Below, piece after piece: positions 35,090-47,399 of a stretch of 64,000 nt of DNA (position 1 is its first letter; every line of letters starts with the position of its first letter). Source of the DNA: Chaunax sp. Z400 (lineage: Eukaryota; Chordata; Actinopteri; Lophiiformes; Chaunacidae). The notes beneath the pieces were generated by a model. It searched no databases. It was given only the letters and a program-made list of their open reading frames with translations, and was not told where the DNA came from. Made by a program: the position numbers and the translations under genes. The stretch spans positions 10,836,018 to 10,900,017 of the forward strand of contig CM075197.1 in assembly GCA_037577475.1 (NCBI GenBank), in the 5' to 3' direction.

Positions 35090-37220
35090 TTCATATTTTA
35101 CTGTTCTGTAACAGTATGGTAAATATGAAGTCACATATATTTTCCTAAATGTTGAACTTTCCTTTTAAATATCTATTCAAACATATTTACAACTTGCCCG
35201 TCAGTCAAAAATAGACTATACACTCTTCTATATTCCTCAACAATTTAATGTACATTTAATGGTAAAGAGTGGACATTTGTGATGCTATTTGCTGGTGATA
35301 AAGACAAACTTTGACATTTAGATTGCTAGTTCCTCTGGCTGAATCCAGTGGATTTGAGATCTGGAACCACAAATGACTCATAATATTTATTCTAAACTCT
35401 CATCAGCCAGACTATCCTTCTCTCCAAACTCTCCAAACTCAAGCATAATCCTCTTTAAACAGCTGCCCACATTCATAACAGCAAATCTTCAAACTGTCAA
35501 GCTGACTGGTGGTGGGGATAAGACGGCCGGCTGAGCGCTGTCACAGACAAACAGTGTGTTGTCCTTCTTCCCTCTGTCTCCTGTAATCCCTCACTCCTGC
35601 AGCCAACCTGTTATTACACAGAGATCACATAAGTACATATAATTCCAATTAGGAAATAGCTCGCCTCAGTACTAAGGAATGGCATAATTTTTGGTTTAAT
35701 CTTCAGGGATAGGTTTCACAAGATTGTTCAATATTCATCTGCAGCTAAAGCACCCCCCCCACACACACACACAGAAAAAAAAACACACACAAATAAAACG
35801 TTTCTTTGTTTTTCATCTTTATCCAGCCAGGATTTGGTTGGTGTGAGGAAAGATGTGGTTTGATTTTGGCATGTGAGCTGTTGAATTTTAAACACATGCT
35901 AAAGTGTCATTAGTTGGGGTTGATTCAGGTGATGCCGTATGAATGTGTGTGTGTGAGAATAAGTGTGTAGGCGTGTGTGTGTGTGCACATGTTTCTTTTG
36001 GTTCACAGTTCAGTATAATCTGCTGCTATTTCTCATGAGAGCTCCATCCAACTTTTTCTTTTTATGTGATATTTATGTTGGTGCCCCACTGCTCTTCTGT
36101 GGTGCCAACTCTAACAACCTGACCTGCAGGGCATGCGACCAGCATCCACCTACCGCTGTCAGGAATCTCACACACACACATGGATTAACAGCACTCACAA
36201 ACAGATGGCACAAACAAGCGATCACAGGCAGCTGCTCCATTTATGAAAGCAGACGATGTGAAACAGCAGATTGCTCCGCTCTGTGTAATCGGATGTCAAG
36301 GAATTTCCTCGACGAAGATCCCCACAATGATTATTATGCATGATCACAATCTCAGTGAACAATCTGCTCATCTATATATAAGAATCAGCTATAATCTCAT
36401 TCATTTTACCTTTCTGTCATTTTACCCCCAGTCCTCCATCTTTTAAATTCTCCACTGTTATTCTGTAGATGAATACACAAAACCTAAGGTCTTGGATATT
36501 AATATTGGTTCTTCTTGGGATTCTAAGATTAAAGCAGACTATGCACAGGCACCAAATGACACTCTGAAGAAAGTTCAGTTATGAAGACTATTTGTTTGCA
36601 CATGTAGGCCATAGTTTGTTTCTCATACCGTCATGTCATTCGCATTTGTCACACATGCTCAGTCTTAACTCCATGCTGTCATTGTCTGGAGCTGTCAACT
36701 GAGATGTCAGCTGTTCTCATCAGCTCGTTACATCCATCCAACAGCACGGTGACACACCTTCATTGTGAAGGCTCATTTATACTCCCTCTATGTACGAAAA
36801 TAAATATGTCGATATCTGTCAACACCTACATGCTCACACATACTGCCACAAGAGGGCAGTGAGGAGTCAAAAGTCTCGACAGCAATGAACATGAGAGAGA
36901 GGAGGTTGTGATAATGGGCCTAGTCAATAAAAAGTGCCAAAAGCAGAGGTAGCGATGTACTCGATGGTCTGTGAAGTCATTAAATACGCTGTGACATGTG
37001 GACTAAATTTTTATCAGAAGATTCTTTATCTTGTCTGTAAGCATTTGTCATGTCTTGCTTGAGTTATGGCCACACTGTCCCCATTGATTGCAGGTGGTAC
37101 CACTGTTACATTTGTTTTGTCCATATCTGTAATCTTTTAAACATGAAAAAAAAAATCAATGCAAATTACGGACAAAAGGCTCCATCCATATTTGGATATG
37201 TTTTCAGTGTTGATCATAGA
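35090..37220. other. Intergenic, no gene seen
   Basis: Unremarkable spacer with a short CA tract at 35754-35790. 36120-36360 is less AT-rich and free of recognised repeats; it could be a conserved noncoding element, but nothing in one sequence can show that. Confidence 0.45.
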
Positions 37221-37224
37221 TTAG

Positions 37225-37505
37225 CCTATCATCTCGCTGCTGTCATTTTAAATATGATTCTCTTCATGCTGCTGTCATGTGCAACCTCCACCCTGCCTTC
37301 ACAGATTCACCAACTTCATCATTTCATCAGCCTCATCAGTCTCAGCAGGGTCATCAGCCACCACCACCAGAGTCTGGACTCCATGGGGGGATTTATCTAG
37401 CTGCTGTTCAGGGTAGATGCCTTTTGATGTCCCTGAAGAGTCTAAGCGCCAAAGACTTTCTCTTTCTGAGAGACTAATTATCACATATCTGCTGTAATAA
37501 ACAGT
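37225..37505 (+). repeat. Interspersed repeat family R3, copy 2
   Basis: Same blocks and orientation as 26385-26640, ending CTGTAATAAACAG. Confidence 0.7.
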
Positions 37506-37519
37506 TTTCATTTGTCTCT

Positions 37520-38895
37520 CCTGATCAAAATGTGTATGTAAATGTATATATATGGCAGCAAACTGTGCTCTGAAAGCTATAATTTGAAGATTATGTCACC
37601 CAAACATTTCAAACAATGACATTTTGTGAAACATTCAATTAATTCTAAGGGAATTACCATTATGTTTCTGTCAAGTTCAACCTGGACGAACAGGGACCTG
37701 CAGATTTGTGCCTTTTACCAATGGAAAGCTGTCTTGGCAGTGCTGACCTTCGATGAGATGCAAAACCAGAGAGTCGAAAATGGATGAAGCCATCAGACCC
37801 TATTAGCTGCGTTTCACCATTAAGTTTGATTGAGCCTCCTCTGTTTGACCGTAAACAACTCCAGAATAGAGGAGTACAGAAAAGAAGAGGAACTTTATTA
37901 ATCCAACTTGGGATAATTTCGTTTTTTCATTCCTGTGTTATTTTTCTTTACAGACATTAGATCTGAAATATGCACACAGACGACCTATAGACCTGCTATC
38001 ATGGTGAAGAGGCTGCCACATGTGGTGCATTGGCAGTTCCCAGGAGGTGAACTGGCACCTCTCCGGCTACAGTCAACACTCCATAGTCCATGCTGGACCT
38101 GAAGCGGCCACTCTGTGGTTCCCAAATCTCTAGAGACCACACTACTGGTGTGGTTAGCTCGCCAGCTACAGCAGTTTACCAGTTAGCCCACTGAATACAT
38201 CACCATGACACCGGTAGCAAATGATGTAATGATTAATTGCATTGTGCCACTTTGTGGCCTTAATATTAAAGGCTAGAATAGTTGTAATGTTGCTTTTTAA
38301 TCACAATGTCAATTTGGTGTTTCTTGATTTCAGCGTGTCATCGACATTTAATGGCCCATTCTATTTCCCACCTCTCCATACTGCTCACCCTTCTTCTCCC
38401 ATTTTTTCATATTTCCCTCACCCCAGCCCTGTTTCCTTTTTCTCCCTATCTGGTTGTCAAAAGCAATCAGTGTAATCACATCCAACGACCCAAGCAGCCA
38501 CTGCAGACAAAGCAGTGAACCAGCATGTTGTCTGCAACTGACAAGTGACACACAGGCAGCCAGTGAGACGGAGCTGACAACTTTGAATTTCTTGTTTTCA
38601 TTTTCAGACCTATTCCAGAACTCAGCACAAGGTTCTGTGTCATGAAATGTTGATTTGAACTGATGAGTGTTCTCTGTATTCATCAAATTTAAGGAACTGA
38701 TGACCCAAAAATGAAAATTCAGTCATTATCTACTTAAATCATCAATCAAAATGTAAAAAACACAACCAAAAACAAACATGAAATAACCTCTGGACACTTG
38801 GATTTGTACTGCAAGTCTCCAGAAATCATGTTCAGATGCACCGAGAACCTAAATTGGTTTGAAAAGATGTTATTTATGCTCCTCTTAAGCTGAAA
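37520..38895. other. Intergenic, no gene seen
   Basis: No gene, RNA or clear repeat recognised. Confidence 0.45.
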
Positions 38896-38904
38896 TCTTC
38901 ACAT

Positions 38905-39560
38905 TTGTTGTGGTTTCAGCAGTGGTTGGACCCAAATGCAGACAAGAGACCCGGAGCAGTTCAGGGGTTTAATTAAATAAATGGCAAAATCCAAACAAAG
39001 GCAAAAAGCAAGAACACAGGGAAAAAAACCAGAATCCAAACGGAAAGCAAACTTACAGAAGAGCGCGGGGGAAGAAACACTGGGAGCACTGGGACGTGGA
39101 ACGAGACATGGCATTGAGGCAACATTAGGAACACAGGAGGAAAACATTGACCAGAGAACACGGGAGGTTACATTAACGAACTGACAATTCACAGAGGGAA
39201 TCACACAGACTAAATACACTAGGGTAACGAGGGAATGATACACAGGTGACACAGGGAGGAGGAGACAATCAACACAGGTGGAGACGATCAGACAATCACA
39301 CACTGGAGGGAAAATGCAGAGGAAAACATGGAGGATAGAGTTATCATAAACTAAGAAGACAGAGCCAACAAACACAGGGAAAAAGAGCAAACTAGATGTA
39401 AGGACATGGAAGACTAAAACATAGACAGAGGAACCAAAGGGGATAAAACAGATCACAAGACAATATTACAGGAAGTGAGAAGCAAAACACAGAACACGGT
39501 ACACAGACTTTCAAAATAAAACAGGAAACAGACAACCCAAAATACAGACCATGACAACAT
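38905..39560. repeat. Interspersed repeat of about 650 bp
   Basis: Purine-rich stretch with the phrases GACCCAAATGCAGACAAGAG, GGGGTTTAATTAAATAAATGG, ACAGGTGACACAGGGAGG and TTTCAAAATAAAACAGGAAA, a layout found many times in teleost genomes. It is non-coding; the long minus-strand frame across it has no domain. The class (terminal repeat of an LTR element or a MITE) is uncertain. Confidence 0.6.
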
Positions 39561-39564
39561 TAGC

Positions 39565-41395
39565 CTGTAAAACCTTGTTTCCACCAAGCAGTCTAGTTTA
39601 GTCCAGTTCAGTTTGTTACACATTAGAGCCCTTTTTTGTGTTTCCATTATCAAAAGTTGGGGATGATACTAATAGAAATGTTCCATTCCTTCAAAAGCTT
39701 TTGTAGTAAAAAAAACAAAACAACACATACTGAGAACATGAATGTGCCTAATGAGCGTGTGTTTGACAGAGAGGGAGAGAAGAGTGACCATGAATACGAA
39801 CGAAGCAGAAGTAAACATTAGTTATTATGTTGTCAGTCTGGTCGTCAGGTAGCCTATAGTCGGCCATAGGCTTTGGGGAAATTTAACAAGAGATGCAGTT
39901 TCTCAAGACCAAGAAAAGCCTCCTCTGTTGTCTCCTGACATTTGGAAAAGTGATGACACCCATACCCCCTATATTTAAGAGTACTCAATGTGGTGGAAAC
40001 AGTTTACAGATTTAGGGTTTAGGTAGCCTATGTTTATTATGGGTTATGTATGGTTTCCAGGGGTTCTGTACCATAAGCACTTTGGTGGAAATGCAGCATA
40101 AACTTGGCGCATTGGCGTACCACATTTATGGTGGCTACACAAGCTTTAACACGTGTACACTAGACGACATGACCGTACAATCTCTATATACTTCCATGTT
40201 TACCCGCTAGCCGCTGTGATGCTTTTAGCTTAGAGGCTACAGTGAAGAAAAAGGGTGTAGGCTTAGAAATGTCTTTTCAAATCAGTTTGGGGTTGGGTTG
40301 GATTATACCAAGCTATATTGAGTGTTTTTATGTTTATTTTCAGTTTTTCTTTTGTTTATTATGTTTTTTTTTAAACATTTTCAACAAGTCCCCATTCTTC
40401 AGTTGTTTAGCAGAATGATCTAAAACTGTTTTGCTGCTACATTTCTGCTCCAGAAATGTGGGCGAGGTGGAGGGTGAGTCTATGATGACTGGATTTAGGT
40501 TTTTTTGGGTGAACTGTTCTTTCAAGGTTCTAAAGAAACACATGTAGCATATTTAGCATATTAGCTCAAGCACGTTTTGTGAAGTTAAACCGGCTTGCAC
40601 GGTTTCACAGTACAGTGTGGCGCTTCAACAGCAGCAAGCAGGGAACTCTGATATTTGTTGATGGACCAAACCAGTTGATATTTGCACCTAAGAACTTGAT
40701 AAGTTAATTATTATATAGCAAACTTTGGTTGCTGTAAGTTTGTTTGCCCTCCTGTCGTGAAAAAAATGACTTCGTGGAGCTAAAAATGAGATATTACTAT
40801 TGATAAATATATTGTATACAGTGTATGACACAGGTTTGCACAGTGGAATATAACATGTACCTATGTGTATTAGTATACTATCACTAAAACTATTATGCAT
40901 AAGGTCAGGCCTTATAGCAGAGGAGCCTATCCACTGTATCTGAAGCCCAGATAATACTGTGCAGAGGACTGAGCATCTGCACACAGCACTACTCACCAAA
41001 CCACGCTCTATTCATAGCCCACTATGGTATGCATGAAGTGTGTGTTATGATGAGCTGTGGTCAGACATACAGCAGTGTGAAACCTCAATAATCTGTCCTC
41101 TTTCACCCTCACTTTCTGTCTGTCTATCACCAGCCTCTCTCTCTCTCTCTCTGCTGGTGAAACTCATCTGCCCCCTGCAGGTGAAAATGTCTTATTATCA
41201 GTGGTAGACCACACTGACGAAAACAAGAGTACAACACAGAATACATGCATTATATTTGGAAGAAATAGTCCTACAGATACAATTGAATGAGTTCATTGTT
41301 TATGAGGGCAACTGTTTTTGTGTCACTGCTTGTCTGTTTCTCTTGATTCTGAGATCTGTTGCCAGTAATTCTTCACTTAAAGCTTAATTTTCTGT
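39565..41395. other. Intergenic, no gene seen
   Basis: No gene recognised. A CT-rich tract lies near 41133-41152. Confidence 0.45.
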
Positions 41396-41404
41396 ATGTT
41401 TGGT

Positions 41405-41525
41405 CTCCCCTGTCCTGTCCTGTCCTGTCCTGTCATTCTGTCCTATCCTGTCCTGTCCTGTCCTGTCCTGTCCTGTACTGTCCTGCCTTGACCTGACCTG
41501 TCCTGTCCTCTACTGTCCTGTCCTG
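41405..41525. repeat. (CCTGT)n microsatellite, imperfect
   Basis: About 20 units of TCCTG with interruptions (ATTCTG, TACTG, TGACC). Confidence 0.95.
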
Positions 41526-41529
41526 TATG

Positions 41530-42475
41530 AATGGGTATAGTCACATGACTGTTACCATCATCATCTATATGAAAGCATCTCCTGATCTGGTCTCTTTTGA
41601 GACCATTGCTTTCCATGTCTCTGGACTTTTGTGCTATTCGGCTCATTGAGAGGCTCTCCTGTCTCTCTGGAGTTTTCCTGACCTCTCCCTGACTCCATGA
41701 GAGCTTCCAGCCAAGACTAGTAATGAGATATTAGCCCTGACAGTGGTGACTGGGGAAGGGGGGAACTTCCTATTCTCCTCTTTTCTCTCTTCTTCAAGCA
41801 CCCTCTGAAGACTGAGGCACCTTTGCTTCTTTATTCCTCTTCCTCTGTCTTGTTGTTCTGTTCTGTCTTTCACTCTTTCTTTCACTCTTTCCCCCCGCTC
41901 TTATTTGTCCTTGGTTTTCCTTAAGACCTCTTTCTCACGTTGTCTTTCTTGCTGTTGTGAGTCTGCACATTGCAACATAGTGAGTGGGTGAAAGACTGAA
42001 GTAAATCTTCCACCCTGACTTCAAATGCCCTCCGCTGGGATTTAGTTGCAGAGGAGGATATCTGAGTTCACTGTGGTGCACAGGAAACCAAATATAGAGC
42101 TGTTTCTAGATATTCAACAAACTCTGAAACTACTACACTATGGACTTGTTGACATTGAATTCTTGCTGTGGTTATGGTAAAATGACATAGGACAGGATAG
42201 ATGGTCTGGTGCAAATGGTTGTGGCATTTTAAACTGTTGTAATAGCAGGATTTTGGAGACAGTTATGAGACAATGGGCCCCTGAGCACAGATAAGTAGAA
42301 GGCTACTAATTAACAAAGTTTGTAGTCTATCTGTGGTGTAGGTGTGTGTTTTTTTTCTTTTTGTTGCCATTTTGCAGCTCTCGTATGTTTGTGGTTGTTT
42401 CGTATGTCTTGTGTTGTCATTTTGTATCTCGTAGCAGTTTTGCATCTTTTTGTAGCTGCTATGAGTCTCTGTGGT
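41530..42475. other. Intergenic, no gene seen
   Basis: Pyrimidine-rich at 41770-41930; no gene recognised. Confidence 0.45.
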
Positions 42476-42477
42476 TG

Positions 42478-42675
42478 TTACCTCCACCAAGGAGGTTATG
42501 TTTTCACCCGTGTCTATTTTTTTGTTTGTCTGTCTCTTAGCAGGATTACTCAAAAAAATCGATTTGACAGATTTTTATGAAACATTGTGGGAGGGTTGGG
42601 CAGGTGGAAAGGAAGGACCCATTAAATTTTGAAGTGGACCTGGATAAAGGGGCGGATTCAGGAATTGTTTTAAAC
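42478..42675 (+). repeat. Interspersed repeat family R1, fullest copy
   Basis: Begins CACCAAGGAGGTTATGTTTT and contains TTTGTTTGTCTGTC, GATTTTTATGAAACATTGTG and CCATTAAATTTTGAAGTGGA, ending near GGGGCGGATTCAGGAATT. Minus-strand relatives lie at 50890-51075 and 59928-60035, with weaker fragments near 23215 and 30225. Confidence 0.7.
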
Positions 42676-42871
42676 ACAAATCACAGATTTCTTATTGTAT
42701 ATTACTTTTCTAGCATTGTGTAATGTTTCAAAAATATTGTCATTCACTGAACAAAAGTTGTTTAAGTGTTGTGTAATTTGTTATTTGTTGCTGTCATTTG
42801 AGCTGTTTATATTTGTATTATAATATCTGATATTGTTTCCTTTTTTAATGTGGTTTTCCTTTTATTTCTGT

Positions 42872-42964
42872 ACTTGTTAAGCGTCTTTGAGTATTCTGCA
42901 AAGAGCTCTACAAATAAAATTTATTATTATTATTATTTTTATTATTATTATTATTATTATTATT
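42872..42964 (+). repeat. Retroposon-like tail with (TTA)n
   Basis: AAGCGTCTTTGAGT then AGCTCTACAAATAAAATTTA running into (TTA)n, a tail common on teleost retroposons. The body 5' of it is not recognisable. Confidence 0.55.
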
Positions 42965-42965
42965 A

Positions 42966-43890
42966 ATAAAAGAAGGCCAAGTACTCAGATCTGCACTCAG
43001 ATCAGTATTCGGATCTGGCTGCAGGGTGTAGAGAGGCCTGCTGGAGGACCACTATCTACCCAGTGGAAGTGGGATACAGGGGCTTTGTGGGGCAGTCAAT
43101 CATCTGCTGAGGGACACAGGAATGACAGGAAGGATGGCTGAAGAAGGCACTGAGAATTTGGCAGAGGAGGTGGAGAAGGCCAGCTGTTGGCTGTGGCTGG
43201 GGGAAAAAACAACCAACCCAGACTCCAGCTTTAGGGGATGGCAGGTAGATGTCACTGCTCCTCCACCAGGAGATGTTTATAGGATTAAATGAGCGAAACA
43301 TTTAAGATTGACGGCTCATGGGTACCAGAAGAGGTGCGACAGGCAGTACTGCCCAGCAGGAAATACCAGCAACCTTTATATTTACTATTGTTATTATGAT
43401 ACAGTTTGTATAAGTGAAGCACAAGAAAAGTGTTTTGGAAAAATACAGTTTTTAATAAATATGATTTGAATGTCTGTATTTCTTATTTGAATTCATATGC
43501 TAATTTCACTTTCATCAGCTACAGACCCATTACACAGTAACTGTGGTCAAGCAGTTATGATACTTGGTGAAGGCACTATGCTCTACTGAATATCCTTCAT
43601 GTTCTGTATCCTTATGGTTATGTTGTTTGTGTTTGTAGTCATTTTGTGTCTCTGTGTATTTGTTTTGTGCCACAGTGACATTTTGCAGGTGAAGCAGAAC
43701 TCACAGGTTCTATGGTTGGTTGATAAAGGCAGCGTCTTCAGAATCGCACAAATGGAGATGAAGAGGCATCCAATTCCTATCCAGCACTTCTTGCCACAGT
43801 AGACCCACGTTGGCATCTCTTTGCACGGACATTATATTATTACACACAGTATACAAAATATTATAAGAAACTATTAAAGAAGGTTGTTAG
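42966..43890. other. Intergenic, no gene seen
   Basis: No gene or repeat recognised with confidence. Confidence 0.4.
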
Positions 43891-43892
43891 CA

Positions 43893-44046
43893 CTGACAAC
43901 TCACAGCAAGAAAGCTGCGGATCCGAATCCAGACGTTGGGCCTTTCTGTCCAGGCTGTATCCCGCCACTTGTCTAATGTCAGCTGGGACATTGATCGAGA
44001 CATGAGCCTGAGAAGGAGGAACAGTTGTAGAAAATGGATGGATGGG
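43893..44046 (+). mobile_element. SINE-like element, short copy
   Basis: Head CACAGCAAGAAAGCTGCGGA with B-box-like GATCCGAATCC, then TAATGTCAGCTGGGACATTG and the end GAAAATGGATGGATGG. Same family as 34478-34837 with an internal deletion. Confidence 0.7.
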
Positions 44047-44049
44047 TCA

Positions 44050-45739
44050 AAGAAAGACAAGCTGCATGTTGTATTTTCTTTAAGCAGTGCAACTCTGCTT
44101 CACAGATTTAAACAGCTTTACTTGCATTGCTTTATTTAAATATGTTACTAAAGCCTTATTCTGTTGTGCAGCTGGAACATGAACGAAAAGATAAATGAAA
44201 ATAAAAAGACAATGCATTTACAGATCAGCAGAAGTAGATCAGGAGGAGGCATCATACAGACATCTCTACTTTTAACTGAGCTCTGCAACACTTTTCAAAG
44301 AGGCCTCTGGGTCTGTGCCCAGTACGCCTGTTCATGAATGCATCCATGAGAACAACACGTCACATCATATCTAACACTGGCTTTCTTTTTGTTGAGTTAG
44401 AGAGACACTTTCACGCTCCAGAGACTCCAAGTGTTCTTTCCCAGGTCACAGGGTTTACTTTCTCATTTAAAATAGTCGGCATGGTGTCCGTTGTTATCAC
44501 AACTCACAATATATACAATCCATAATGTGTCTTCCTGAACTTCCTGGGGTTTAACGGCTGCCTAAAAGCAGCAATCACAGCGGCACATTTTTATAGACTT
44601 TGTTAAGTATTAATGAGTACATTACACTGGGAGCTGGAAATGGGATGTTTAGCTAGCCAAGGGCATATCCTGTCTTGTACACACATGGGACTGAATAATG
44701 AGGCTGAACAGATTGTGAATTTGTCGTCTACAACCGAAGATGTACACAAATAGATAAGCCTTAATCATGTTTATTAGCAGTAAATCAAGTTATGCACACA
44801 TTGTGCACCAATATATATATGTTGAGCTCAAAACCATTTCCTTGAACAGATGTTCCTGTTAAAAGCTCAGAGTCCACCGTAGTAAAATAAGTAATTACTT
44901 CATTAGTGTATTTATTGTTAATGCTAAACATACATGGTTTCAACAGGTTAGTAATGAAACAGACCCAGAACATCAGCTTATTCATTCATCTCTGGCTTTA
45001 ATTCTACAAAGAACTTAAAGAACAGTCCTAAATAAGATTTTCCTTTTTAATGTATCATTGCCTTTCCTTCCAATCCAGATGAATGCAGCATTCATCAGGT
45101 CTGCAGGCAAAGAGAACGCACAGGAAACATGCATAATGTAAAATTAAAGGGAACGGAGAAGCCAGGAGCTGTAGGAACGCTCCAGTCACACACTGTGGGA
45201 TAGAAAGACGATTGTGTGACACTGTGGAACATAAAATCACATCGCATCAACTCAAAGGACTAATTTACCCTCAGCGGGGTTTCATCATGCTAGTTGCAAA
45301 GCCTCTGGGATGGAGGGATGCCTCTGAGCGCTTGCCACACTGAATAACCTTTTGCTTCCTCATTTCTCCTCCATTCAGCCCTCTTTCTTCAATCTTTTAT
45401 CGCTCTTTTATGCGTTCAGACACGCAATAACCTTCCTCTACCTGTGTTGCCCTTTTGCTCCCGTCTTTGGTTGTTTCACATTTTGTGCAGCGCTGATTAG
45501 CAACGCTGCGCTCCTGCTTGAGATTTGTGTGATATGCAAGCAGTGAGGGATCTAATTAGAGAAAAAGCATTCATTCTCCTCGTGTGTACCAGCGCACAGA
45601 GACTCACAATTTCTTCCTGCAGCGGAATGTGTGTATAGTGACATGAAGACATGCTGTACGTATCTGCATTTCATTGTGTGTATGTGAGTTTGATAAAATC
45701 ATACACTTGTGCTACAGTGGCCTATATTGGAGCGTTTGC

Positions 45740-45808
<69 letters not shown>

Positions 45809-46950
45809 TCTGGGTTGCCTCAGCATCATAAACCTCTGTCTGTTGCTATTAATGCTGTATTCTCTGCTTTGGAGCCATGTGAGCATCATCCAGCTCCACC
45901 ATCCCTTCCAGTGTCATGTCAACGTCAGACTCTCTGATTTGGTGATATCCAATTAGTCTCTCTCTCTGAGGGGAACGCGCTCAGCGCTCTGATCTCTTAA
46001 TTGTCCTCCCTTAATACCAATGGAAGCCTTAAAGCCCGGATTAGTGCTCTTGCCTCACCCGATCCATTCACTCCTCTCTTTTTAAATCAACCATATACCT
46101 CATTTTCACTGTTAGGGTCTCCTGTGCTCTCTGTCTCGACCACTATCACTTTGTGAAGGGAGAGATTTGCTGTTCAGGGGGATGGAAAACCAAACACTGC
46201 TCTTGTCAGGTCAAGTCCATGAGATCATCCCTCTTATTTATGAACAAATCATGACTGATTGATTCTCACACCTCATGTAAGATGTAGATATTCCCGTCAT
46301 TATATATAAAGAGGGTTTGTGTGTCTCATTGCAGCTAAGGTGCTGTCCAAAGCAGATGAAATACAAGTTATTTGGCTTTATATCATGGAAAAATGCATGC
46401 TAGGGAGGAAAGTTGGAGGAAGACAAATGAAACAGACAACTAATGCTATCTGTTGAAGCTTCATAAGAAATCCCTCCTTCCTCCCTGCTCTGCATATTAT
46501 TGTTCAAATAAAGAGGAGAGCAGGAGGGTGAGCCTGTTTCTGCTCCCTCTGTTAATTTATCTTTCCACAACTTTCTGTGGAGTATTAATCCCCTGAGCTG
46601 TGTGATTGTCTCCTCAGTGAGACTCCTCACTCGTACAGAACCCTCCTCACTCTTGCAGTTTGTGTGTATGGATTTTGACGTGACCATAACATCTGCAGAG
46701 AAGTCTGTTTCTATGCATGATGCACAACAGCGACTTTTTCACTGTTTGATGTTTTTGTTTTCTGTTTGATTAAATTCACCGACTCGAAGAGGTTTAAGAA
46801 TTCTTGGCATTAATTCAATTGAAAACAGTACAAAGACGACATATCTAAAGTTGTACCTCATCAGCTTCTTATGTTTTTGTAACTATATGCTTATTCTAAA
46901 TTTCATGCTAGCATCATGTCTCAAAAAGGACACAGGAGCGACAAAATACT
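44050..46950. other. Intergenic with (TG)n
   Basis: No gene recognised. It holds the TG microsatellite at 45740-45807. 45330-45560 and 45950-46060 are moderately GC-rich and repeat-free. Confidence 0.45.
45740..45807. repeat. (TG)n microsatellite
   Basis: About 34 uninterrupted TG units. Confidence 0.97.
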
Positions 46951-46954
46951 GGGA

Positions 46955-47345
46955 AAGTTGTGTAATGCTCAAAAACACCTGATTGGATCATTCCACAGGT
47001 AAAGAGGTTCATTAACAGGTGATAGGATCATGATTAAGAATGAAAGGGGCATCAAAAGGTTCAGTCATTCACAAGCAAAGATGGGGAGAGGTTCCCCACT
47101 GAAAATTTGTAGGGAATTTGAGGATTTCACCATCTACAGACCATAATATCATCAACAGATTCAGAGCATCTGGATGAAAGATGAAAACCAGCAATGAACT
47201 TCTATCCCTCAGGAGTCACTGCATTAAAAACTGATGATAAAAAATGACTCTGTGAAGCATTTGACATTTTACATGGAATCAGGAACACTTTGGAAAACCG
47301 TTGTCAGTAAACAGTTTGTCGCTGCATCTACAAATGCATCATCAT
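46955..47345 (+). pseudogene. 5' part of a decayed Tc1-like transposase, second subfamily
   Basis: Contains the order of phrases seen in common fish Tc1-like elements: GGATCATTCCACAGGT, TTCACAAGCAAAGATGGGGA (start of the transposase), GGAATTTGAGGATTTCACCA and ATCTACAGACCATAATATCA (the DNA-binding helix GISPSTVHNII-like), CTATCCCTCAGG and CAGGAACACTTTGGAAAACC. Frames are broken by deletions, and the catalytic domain is absent. Confidence 0.7.
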
Positions 47346-47399
47346 GACCTATCATGACCCTGATGAAGGCTACAAGCTGAAAAGTGTTGGTCTAATAAT

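Noticed and set aside
38899..39456. 185-codon minus-strand frame with hydrophobic stretches
   Set aside because: Lies wholly in an interspersed repeat, has no domain and no splice or promoter context.
42887..43141. 84-codon frame after the TTA repeat
   Set aside because: It begins in the repeat tail and matches no family I recognise.
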